A stretch of DNA of 64,000 bases from an uncultured Candidatus Melainabacteria bacterium (GTDB taxonomy: Bacteria > Cyanobacteriota > Vampirovibrionia > Gastranaerophilales > Gastranaerophilaceae). The notes under the pieces were generated by a model, which worked only from the letters and a program-made list of their open reading frames with translations, searched no databases and was not told the DNA's origin. This document shows, piece after piece, positions 34,739-41,768 of this stretch. The position numbers and the translations under genes are program-made. The stretch spans positions 34,000 to 97,999 of the forward strand of contig CAKVIM010000007.1 of the NCBI GenBank assembly GCA_934754775.1, read 5' to 3'. The first letter of the stretch is position 1; every line of letters starts with the position of its first letter.

Positions 34739-36035
34739 GGTGTTTAAAATAATCCAATATATCTATCAAAGTCTTTGTATTACCCAGATTTCCGGATTTT
34801 GTAACGATCCAACGCTTATGAATATCTGAGCAAATTGAGATTGCAGGAACAACTTCATCCAAAAGTTTCAATTCATTTGAATTAATCGCCTTACAGCATT
34901 TGTAAGAAGTTTCTCCGCCCAAAGTTATCAAAACCGCATTTACTTCTGCTAAAACTCGCTCTGTAAGCTCTGCCAAATAATCCGTAATCATTGACGCAAG
35001 TTTGTTTTTGGTCAATTCTGCATTAAATGAATCATCTGAAAAACCGTCAAAATTAGCTATCAAATGAGATGTGTGAACAACAACCGTAACATTCGCTTTC
35101 AGATTTGTCAAAATTCTTTCTACAAGCTCATTTGAAACACCGGCAACGATATCCTTGGTTTCAAGCGGGATAAAATTAACATTGTCTATATCATCTGATT
35201 GTTCAAGTTTTGCAATCTGCTCAGCTGTAATATGAGTCGCAGTGCCGGATACAATAAACTTAGGTAATTTTTCAAGCTTAAGCGTTTCTTTTTCTCTTTC
35301 AATTCCTGCAAGCCAGTACTTAGCCAGAACCTGTGCCCCCGCAGCAGTTCCCGTCGGGAGCAATTTTTTATCACATTTTTTAATTGCAAGAGCAAGCTGC
35401 TCTATATCAGTAATTGAAGTAGAATCAGCAACAATAAGCTTTTTCCCTTCTTTTATAAGCTCGTTAATCTTTATCAAGATTGGTCCCGCACCATTCATAA
35501 CGGTTTTAAGATCAACTGTTCCAACAAGCTCTTTTTGTTTTTCATCAAGTTGAGATTTTAACAAAGTCGGAACATGTGACTCCAAAATCGGTGAGTGCGG
35601 ATCCATCGCAATCTCTGTTCTTCCAATCGGTACACCTTTCAGAAGATGATATCCGCCAACCGTAATCCTGCCTTCTTGCGGAAACGCCGGAATTATTATT
35701 GCAGCATCATATCCCAAAATATCAAGCATAGTAAGCGTTTCGAGGGCAATATGTCCTCTTAATGTTGAATCAATTTTTTTGTAATAATAATCAAAAGAAA
35801 AGTTCTCAACAAAAGAGCAAACCGCTTTTTCTACCCTAGAAACAGCTTCCCAAGCCTCGCAATTTCTGGATTCGGTAGATAATGCCCAGACTTCAGTCGC
35901 TTCTTTTTCCTGCGGAACACATTCGCTATCAAGCAATATCTTTGTATTCGCACCTTTTAAGCGAAATTGAAGTGCTGTGTCATTTGCACCGGTTAAGTCA
36001 TCTGCAATTATTCCAACTAAATCAGAAAATATCAT
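34719..36035 (-). CDS. Four-carbon acid sugar kinase family protein (DtnK/OtnK-like)
   Basis: 438 aa, two-domain kinase of the DUF1537 family, which phosphorylates D-threonate, D-erythronate or related acids with ATP. N-terminal IADDLTGANDTALQFRLKG (~10-28) is the typical substrate-binding start; KKIDSTLRGHIALE (~85-98), PAFPQEGRITVGGYHLL (~117-133) and the C-terminal nucleotide-binding GGETSYKC region (~378-385) match the family. It overlaps pdxA by 20 bp and abuts ssb, sharing a boundary base at 36035, so the three genes probably form one transcript. The pairing with a PdxA-like gene is the known signature of acid sugar catabolism. Confidence 0.88.
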   Translation of the reverse strand: MIFSDLVGIIADDLTGANDTALQFRLKGANTKILLDSECVPQEKEATEVWALSTESRNCEAWEAVSRVEKAVCSFVENFSFDYYYKKIDSTLRGHIALETLTMLDILGYDAAIIIPAFPQEGRITVGGYHLLKGVPIGRTEIAMDPHSPILESHVPTLLKSQLDEKQKELVGTVDLKTVMNGAGPILIKINELIKEGKKLIVADSTSITDIEQLALAIKKCDKKLLPTGTAAGAQVLAKYWLAGIEREKETLKLEKLPKFIVSGTATHITAEQIAKLEQSDDIDNVNFIPLETKDIVAGVSNELVERILTNLKANVTVVVHTSHLIANFDGFSDDSFNAELTKNKLASMITDYLAELTERVLAEVNAVLITLGGETSYKCCKAINSNELKLLDEVVPAISICSDIHKRWIVTKSGNLGNTKTLIDILDYFKHHEQICE

Positions 36036-36361
36036 TACTCAGCGTCTCTTTTTGAACCTAATAATCTTACATTATTTGCAACAATAAGAAATCTTTCTCT
36101 CTCTTCACCGGTTTGATCTGTCCATTTGCTAATAGAAATTCTTCCATCTACAACAACCTGACGTCCCTTTTTGATGTATTCGCCGGCAAATTCTGCTTGC
36201 TTATCCCAAACTTCGATATTATACCAGTCTGTAACTTCTTCTTTTGTTTTAGAATCCCAACGACCTACTGCTAAAGAAAATGTTGTCTTAACTTTTCCTG
36301 ACTCAAAATACTTTATCTCCGCATCCTGTCCTGCTCTTCCAATGATAGTTGCTGTATTCAT
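36035..36361 (-). CDS. ssb: Single-stranded DNA-binding protein (short form, no acidic tail)
   Basis: 108 aa from ATG at 36361 (MNTATIIGRAGQDAEIKYFE); GGAG 6 nt upstream fixes this start over a preceding TTG. The OB-fold pattern (FSLAVGRWDSKTKEEVTDWY, then YIKKGRQVVVDGRISISKW) identifies SSB. The C-terminus is RLLGSKRDAE, with no Pro/Gly/Gln linker and no acidic DDDIPF-type tip, the part that binds repair and replication partners. It may therefore be a short SSB or PriB-like paralogue with the housekeeping SSB elsewhere. First gene of the probable ssb-kinase-pdxA transcript. Confidence 0.88.
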   Translation of the reverse strand: MNTATIIGRAGQDAEIKYFESGKVKTTFSLAVGRWDSKTKEEVTDWYNIEVWDKQAEFAGEYIKKGRQVVVDGRISISKWTDQTGEERERFLIVANNVRLLGSKRDAE

Positions 36362-36510
36362 CAATTTCTCCTTTTAATAAAATATAATCAAATTATAGCA
36401 TAATTCCTTTTTTGAGAGAAAAGTTATGAACAATTGTAAATTTATATAAAGCAAACTAGCAACAATATTTTTTAGAAGTTTTCAAATAGCATAAATTAAG
36501 GAGTAAATTA

Positions 36511-39462
36511 GTGTTAAAAATCGATAATATCAGCAATATTGCGAACTATAGTATCTACAAACAAAACAAAAATGTTACAAATCCTATAAAAGAAAAAGAG
36601 GTTGAACCTAACCAAACACAGGAAATAAGCGGAGTGCCAAAGAGTTACATAACTTTCCGTGGCGTATCGAAAAACGATGACTTATTGATGACAGACGGTG
36701 CAAAAGCTTTATTCAAAAGAGCAGAGGATATCGCAAAACAATTAGGTAACGAAGAAATAACACCTTATCATATAATTGAAGCTGCTATTGCCGAAACAGA
36801 AGAAAATCTTAACGCACAAGACCCCGAAGTTCTTGCAAGCGGTACAATCGAGTCAATATCTACACTAAACAAACTCGCAAATAACTACTCCAATAAAAAC
36901 ATGCTACTTAATCAAAGAGATTTTGACTATTTTATCGGATGCACTTCCGATTTGGAAACCGAAAACGCCTCTTATCTTGAAGCACTACCTGCTAAAGAAG
37001 AACTAAAAGGCAAGGAACGTGACATACCAATTACTCAAAGCTTCCGTAGCATGCTTGAAAAACACGTTGATCAAATTCATACTATGGACGCATACATGCT
37101 TCTTGGTAATGCATTTAACGCAATAGCTGCTTCGGGGCTAGGCTTTACAAGCGACTATTTGAAGAACTTCAAGAGCATAACTTACTATAAAACCCCTTCA
37201 GAACTAACTGATAACTACATGAAAGCTTATGATTCCAGAGCAATTGATGCTTGGAACAAACTTGCACTCGGCTCTAACTTGTACATAACTTACAACGACA
37301 GAAAAGAAGCCGACAGAATTGAAGCAAGTTTAGTTAACACAAAAAACGCTCCTAAACACGGTAATTTTAGTGGTGAAGACACTGTTATTTACGCAATTTC
37401 CGAAGAGATTTCTCCAGCAGAACTATTTCAAGAAGTGCAAGAAATAGAAGAAGGCGAACCTGACAAACAAAGGATATTTATGGTGAATATCGACAGTCTA
37501 ATGGCTAAAAGCGTAGACGAAAATGGCGAAGTCAGCTATCCGCTTGAAGTTTTAGGACTATTAAGTGCCGTAAAAGAAAATACTAAATTTATATTCTTCC
37601 AGCACAACAATTCATACTACGACATTATGCAACAGCCTATGTTGAAGCGAGGTTTATCTAATTTTATCCAATACTCAATACCTCCAATGCATACTTTTGA
37701 AGCACAAGAAGTTCTAAACAACAACAGAAAACTGCTTAAAGGAATAACAACACCATTTTCAAAAGAAGCTAAGAATAAAACAATTGCTTATGCAGACAAA
37801 ATTGACGGCATATTTCCAGATAAAGCAATTGATTTAATGAAAAGAATTGCAATTTATTACGGCGATGACAAAAAAAGAATTACACCAAAAGATGTTGATG
37901 AATTCGCTGCTATAGCAAGCGATTTATTCAAACAAGATAACAACTCAAATATAATCTATGATACAGGTAAAAACTTAAATTCTTTGTATGGTAAAGACAC
38001 AACTAAAAAAGATATTGAAGCTATCGTAAGACAAATTAAAACCGGCAAAATAGGCACAAGAGGATATATTATGTATTCTCAAGACGAAGAAGCCGGCTCC
38101 GGCAGACGTTTTACAGCACAAGCAATTGCAGGAGAAGCCAAGGTGCCTTATATGGAAATAGCTTCTTCTGATTTTGCAATGAGTGCAGAAGGCAGCGACG
38201 GGGTTAAGACAGCTCCTAGCACCGTTATGAGCAGAATATTTTCAGAAGTAAAAAAAGCTGCTCAACAAAACGAAAACAAAACAGCAATCCTCTTTGTAAA
38301 CAATTTTGAAGACTTTGCCTTCTCCGGCCCATATCTTGCAGGTTACAAACAAGCAATGGCTCAAATGGAAAAAGAAATGGCAAAGGCTGAAGCCGAAAAA
38401 CTTAATATTATTGTGATAGGCTCAACCGACAGTTATTATGCAGATGCAATTCCGCTTGTGGCAAGAGGTTTCAATCAAAATATCGTAATTGATACACCTG
38501 CTTACAACAAAAAATCAAGAAAAGAAATTCTTGAAAACAGAATCAAACACGAAGAAATAAAATTGCATGGCAAAACGGCTAAAGACAGAGAATATATGAT
38601 TAACAAACTTGTCAAATTGACAGAATACATGTCATTTGTCGAAATTAAAACAATGGTCGAAAAAGCTAAGCAGATAATGATTGAACGAGACAAATCAAAA
38701 GCGACTATCGGCGACTTTATTGAAGCATACTTACAACTGGCAACAGGAAGAACTTCTCGACCGGAAATGCCTGAATACAACAAGCGTGCAACAACTTCTC
38801 ACGAATGCGGGCATGCCTTGAACCTTGAAATTATGGAAGAGATTTTAAAATCAAAAGGTAAACCTTGGCACGAAGCAGAAAATGTTAATTTCATTACACT
38901 TGACCCTCGTGGAACATTCCTCGGTGCAGTATTCGAAGGCAAAGGCGAAAACTCAGATTATCCGTTTGAAGCAATGTTCACAGGTTTAGTCTGTGCATAC
39001 GGCGGTTACTCTTGCGAAAAAATGTTCTTCGACATGGACGGCTCTGCCGGAATTTCACAAGATTTGGCACAAGCTACAAGTTCTGCAAAACGTGGCATTG
39101 AGTACTTTGGTTTTGGTCACAACACGGGCAAAATTTCTAATGCCGCAAAAATCAATTCTGGAAGATACAACGAAAACGTATTCAAAGATATGGATGTAAT
39201 TTTAACGAACGCACAAATCGCCTCTGATTTAATCACAGACGTATACAAAGGCTTCAACAAATGGTTTACAGACAAATACTCTAAGCTAATCGGAACCGAT
39301 GACTGTATGATTGATGGAGATGACTTTAGAGCAATTTTGGCTAAATGGAAACAAGCACAACCAAATGGCATTAAAGAAGAATTTGAAATTCTAAGCGACA
39401 TGATTATGGATATTATCAAACACTCTAAACAAGGCAAGATTTACGGCAAAATCAAAGTTTAG
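36511..39462 (+). CDS. Chimeric Clp-N/AAA/M41 zinc protease with degenerate ATPase motifs
   Basis: 983 aa, GTG start (SD AAGGAG 8 nt upstream). Order of parts: Asn/Tyr-rich leader with ITFRGVSK (~45-52); Clp-N-like helices (LFKRAEDIAKQLGNEEITPY, ~64-85); a ClpC D1-like part (~270-480) with small-domain signature IFPDKAIDLMKRIA (~432); an FtsH-like AAA part (~500-720); then an M41 peptidase domain. Its zinc site is intact: TSHECGHALN (HExxH, ~763) and the third ligand Asp in AGISQDLAQAT (~848). ATPase motifs are not: the Walker A site reads AGSGRRFTAQAIAGE (K replaced by R, T by F) and the Walker B site reads LFVNNFEDF (D-E replaced by N-N). The D1-like part lacks a P-loop and has MVNIDSL. No membrane span is seen, unlike FtsH. 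I infer a soluble zinc protease that may not use ATP. Confidence 0.88.
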   Translation: MLKIDNISNIANYSIYKQNKNVTNPIKEKEVEPNQTQEISGVPKSYITFRGVSKNDDLLMTDGAKALFKRAEDIAKQLGNEEITPYHIIEAAIAETEENLNAQDPEVLASGTIESISTLNKLANNYSNKNMLLNQRDFDYFIGCTSDLETENASYLEALPAKEELKGKERDIPITQSFRSMLEKHVDQIHTMDAYMLLGNAFNAIAASGLGFTSDYLKNFKSITYYKTPSELTDNYMKAYDSRAIDAWNKLALGSNLYITYNDRKEADRIEASLVNTKNAPKHGNFSGEDTVIYAISEEISPAELFQEVQEIEEGEPDKQRIFMVNIDSLMAKSVDENGEVSYPLEVLGLLSAVKENTKFIFFQHNNSYYDIMQQPMLKRGLSNFIQYSIPPMHTFEAQEVLNNNRKLLKGITTPFSKEAKNKTIAYADKIDGIFPDKAIDLMKRIAIYYGDDKKRITPKDVDEFAAIASDLFKQDNNSNIIYDTGKNLNSLYGKDTTKKDIEAIVRQIKTGKIGTRGYIMYSQDEEAGSGRRFTAQAIAGEAKVPYMEIASSDFAMSAEGSDGVKTAPSTVMSRIFSEVKKAAQQNENKTAILFVNNFEDFAFSGPYLAGYKQAMAQMEKEMAKAEAEKLNIIVIGSTDSYYADAIPLVARGFNQNIVIDTPAYNKKSRKEILENRIKHEEIKLHGKTAKDREYMINKLVKLTEYMSFVEIKTMVEKAKQIMIERDKSKATIGDFIEAYLQLATGRTSRPEMPEYNKRATTSHECGHALNLEIMEEILKSKGKPWHEAENVNFITLDPRGTFLGAVFEGKGENSDYPFEAMFTGLVCAYGGYSCEKMFFDMDGSAGISQDLAQATSSAKRGIEYFGFGHNTGKISNAAKINSGRYNENVFKDMDVILTNAQIASDLITDVYKGFNKWFTDKYSKLIGTDDCMIDGDDFRAILAKWKQAQPNGIKEEFEILSDMIMDIIKHSKQGKIYGKIKV

Positions 39463-39500
39463 CAATATTTAAGCAGCAAAAAATTTGTCCAACTTAGTTA

Positions 39501-39529
39501 TTGCGTAAAATCTTAGAGTGTGATAGAAT
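39501..39529 (+). promoter_or_regulatory. sigma-70-type promoter
   Basis: TTGCGT (39501-39506), 17 bp, TAGAAT (39524-39529); drives the 80-aa gene and probably ribF. The same TTGCGT-17-TATAAT layout precedes pnp. Confidence 0.6.
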
Positions 39530-39596
39530 GATTTTTACTAGGGGTCTATAAACACAAAATGTTAAGTGCTCCCAAATAGAAGAAAAAGGGGTGAAA

Positions 39597-39839
39597 ATGC
39601 TAGTTTCTGCCATATCTGTTAATAATCGCAAAGGTTACAATGTTAGTAGTAACATGCCTTCTTATAACAGCCGCAGCAATGAAACTATCGGTGATACATC
39701 ATTCAATTCTTTGACTCCTTATATCAGCAAAAAGTCTGTTTCAACAGACAAATTACCTCAACTATATGACAATATTAACGAGTGGCAAAACTTTTGTCAC
39801 GAACAAATCTTAGGCAGGAAGCTTAATACAATAGCTTAG
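39597..39839 (+). CDS. 80-aa polar protein, function unknown
   Basis: ATG 39597 (MLVSAISVNNRKGYNVSSNM) with AGGGGTGA just upstream; an in-frame GTG at 39591 is inside that SD and less likely. The protein is Ser/Asn-rich for its first 45 residues, then ends in a short helix (LYDNINEWQNFCHEQILGRK). The beginning resembles the N-termini of the PHP protein and other lineage-type proteins here (hydrophobic x V-N-N). It lies 7 bp ahead of ribF and is probably cotranscribed. Function unknown. Confidence 0.7.
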   Translation: MLVSAISVNNRKGYNVSSNMPSYNSRSNETIGDTSFNSLTPYISKKSVSTDKLPQLYDNINEWQNFCHEQILGRKLNTIA

Positions 39840-39846
39840 TTTTAAT

Positions 39847-40671
39847 ATGGGTATCGGTTTAATTTTAGGATTCTTTGACGGCGTACATGTTGCACATCAG
39901 GCTGTGATTCGTTCAGCGAAAGATTTTGCAGATAAAACAGTATTGATTTCACTTAAGAATTTTCACAAGAATTCTAACTACATACTGACAAGAGAAGAGT
40001 CTTTCAAAAAAATAAAATCGCTCGGAGTCAATTCTATTGAAGAGCTTGATTTCAGAGAAATTTCGACCATGCCGGCAGAAGAATTTCTTGAGTTTCTGGT
40101 AAAAAAATATTCACCTATATCAATATCAAGCGGATTTAATTACACATTCGGCTACAAAAGAAGCGGTGACACAAATTTGTTAACCTTAAATCAAGAAAAA
40201 TACGGTTACAAATACATTTGCACGCCACCATTAGAATACAACGGGAAAATTGTTAGCTCTACGCTTATCAAAAGTTTGCTTCAGGAAGGTCATATCAAAG
40301 AGGCAAATGCCTTATTGAAGAGTAATTTTATTCTTGAAGGCAATGTTATTAGAGGTGCTCAGCTTGGAAGAACAATCGGGTTTCCAACCGCTAACATCAA
40401 TTACCCGCAAGGAATAATCAAGATTCCGTTTGGAGTGTACAAAGCCCAATTTAATGGTTTACCATCTGTTTTAAACTGGGGGATGAAACCGACGGTACAC
40501 AACACAAAAGAACCGATAGCAGAATTGCACATTTTAGATTTTGCAGAGAATTTGTACGGCAAAAATATAAGAATAGAAGTCCTTGATAAGATTAGGGACG
40601 AACAAAAATTTAACTCATTAGAAGAACTGAAAGCTCAAATAAAAAAGGATGTAGAGGCATGCTTAAAGTAG
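39847..40671 (+). CDS. ribF: Bifunctional riboflavin kinase / FMN adenylyltransferase
   Basis: Makes FMN then FAD from riboflavin. 274 aa, slightly short (usual ~310). FAD synthetase domain: GFFDGVHVAHQAVI (~9-22, HxGH-like region with H-x-A-H here), SSTLIKSLLQEGHIKEANALL (~138-158). Riboflavin kinase domain: GRTIGFPTANINYP (~176-189), FGVYKAQF, and LNWGMKPTVHNTKEP (~209-223). The start of the N-terminal domain looks abbreviated: it begins at the glycine strand directly. Overlaps the next gene by 13 bp. Confidence 0.92.
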   Translation: MGIGLILGFFDGVHVAHQAVIRSAKDFADKTVLISLKNFHKNSNYILTREESFKKIKSLGVNSIEELDFREISTMPAEEFLEFLVKKYSPISISSGFNYTFGYKRSGDTNLLTLNQEKYGYKYICTPPLEYNGKIVSSTLIKSLLQEGHIKEANALLKSNFILEGNVIRGAQLGRTIGFPTANINYPQGIIKIPFGVYKAQFNGLPSVLNWGMKPTVHNTKEPIAELHILDFAENLYGKNIRIEVLDKIRDEQKFNSLEELKAQIKKDVEACLK

Positions 40672-41615
40672 TTATCATAGGATACGGAGAAATGTTTACA
40701 AACCTCATTGCAGGAACGCTTGATGCGAATTGCGAGATTTGCGGTGTTTTAAGAAAAGAAATGATTAGTTATCCGCCAATTATTAGAAAAATCAAGGATG
40801 TAATCAATCCATCACTGGATTACAACTACATAAAGAGCTACAACTTGCCTGAAATTAATGCAAAAAGTGTAAATTCGAAAGAGTTTAAGAATACTCTATT
40901 GAAGCTTAATCCGGATATAATACTAGTCGGCTCTTGGGGCGAAATAATAACCAAAGAGATTTTTGACATTCCTAAAATTGCTACAATAAACGCACACCCG
41001 TCGTTACTTCCGACTTATAGAGGTCCAAATCCGTATTTCTGGACAATAAGAAATCAAGAACAAACTAGCGGAGTAACTTTTCACCTTGTAGATAAAGGTT
41101 TAGATACAGGTGCAATATTAGCTCAAGAAGAAGTTAAAATTTTCCCGTCCGATACAGGAAAATCATTAAAAGAACGCACGGTTTTAACAGCAAGAGGAGT
41201 TGTTTGCGAGCTATTAAAAGCCCTAAGAGAAGATATTATTATCCCACTACAGCAAAGGGAAGACAGGGCAAGCTATTATTCACACCCTAAGGATTTAGAG
41301 TTGGACTTCAATAACACTGCAGAAGAAAATTCCGCACTAATAAGAGCCTGCTATCCATGGTGCGAAGCATATTTTTTCAATGATAACATTTGCCTTGCTG
41401 CTCACCCAAACTCAATAGAAATTAGAGAAAATGAAACTGAATACACTGCGTCCGGAACTGTCGTAGAGTCTGATTACAAAAAGAAAACCGTAAGTATTCT
41501 ATGCGGCAACAACAAGATTTTGACCTTCCAAACAAGTCTTTATAAAAAATACGACCGACCATTCACATCCAACTACATTAAACGAGATTTAACCTGCGGG
41601 CAAAGAATAAGATAA
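40659..41615 (+). CDS. Formyltransferase, methionyl-tRNA formyltransferase-like
   Basis: 318 aa. N-terminal Rossmann-type formyltransferase domain with the catalytic loop INAHPSLLPTYRGPNPYFW (~109-128, Asn and His) and the Asp in KGLDTGAILAQEE (~146-158). The C-terminal part (from about 210) resembles the Fmt C domain. Normal Fmt enzymes use 10-formyl-THF to formylate Met-tRNA. The loop is RGPNPYFW rather than the usual RGAAPI, so another formyl acceptor is possible. Overlaps ribF by 13 bp, implying coupled translation. It is followed by a TTTACCCC repeat cluster. Confidence 0.82.
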   Translation: MLKVVIIGYGEMFTNLIAGTLDANCEICGVLRKEMISYPPIIRKIKDVINPSLDYNYIKSYNLPEINAKSVNSKEFKNTLLKLNPDIILVGSWGEIITKEIFDIPKIATINAHPSLLPTYRGPNPYFWTIRNQEQTSGVTFHLVDKGLDTGAILAQEEVKIFPSDTGKSLKERTVLTARGVVCELLKALREDIIIPLQQREDRASYYSHPKDLELDFNNTAEENSALIRACYPWCEAYFFNDNICLAAHPNSIEIRENETEYTASGTVVESDYKKKTVSILCGNNKILTFQTSLYKKYDRPFTSNYIKRDLTCGQRIR

Positions 41616-41616
41616 A

Positions 41617-41668
41617 TCCCCCTTATATTTACCCCCCCTTCTATTTACCCCCCTTCTATTTACCCCTT
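41617..41668. repeat. TTTACCCC-type array
   Basis: Three to four copies of TATTTACCCC with expanded C-runs directly after the formyltransferase stop, ending at the -35 box of the pnp promoter. Confidence 0.8.
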
Positions 41669-41697
41669 TTGCGTAAAAACCATGTTTATAATATAAT
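41669..41697 (+). promoter_or_regulatory. sigma-70-type promoter of pnp
   Basis: TTGCGT (41669-41674), 17 bp, perfect TATAAT (41692-41697), 71 bp before the ATG. Confidence 0.75.
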
Positions 41698-41734
41698 TAG
41701 TATGGAAAAATTTTAGTAGAACTTAATGGAAGCA

Positions 41735-41755
41735 TCCGGCTTTCGAGTAGCCGGA
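41735..41755 (+). promoter_or_regulatory. 5' UTR hairpin of pnp
   Basis: TCCGGC / GCCGGA stem with a 9-nt loop, just upstream of the SD (AGAAGGA). PNPase genes are often autoregulated through a leader stem that is cut by RNase III and then bound by PNPase; a similar role is plausible here but unproven. Confidence 0.55.
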
Positions 41756-41768
41756 GAAAGAAGGAAAA

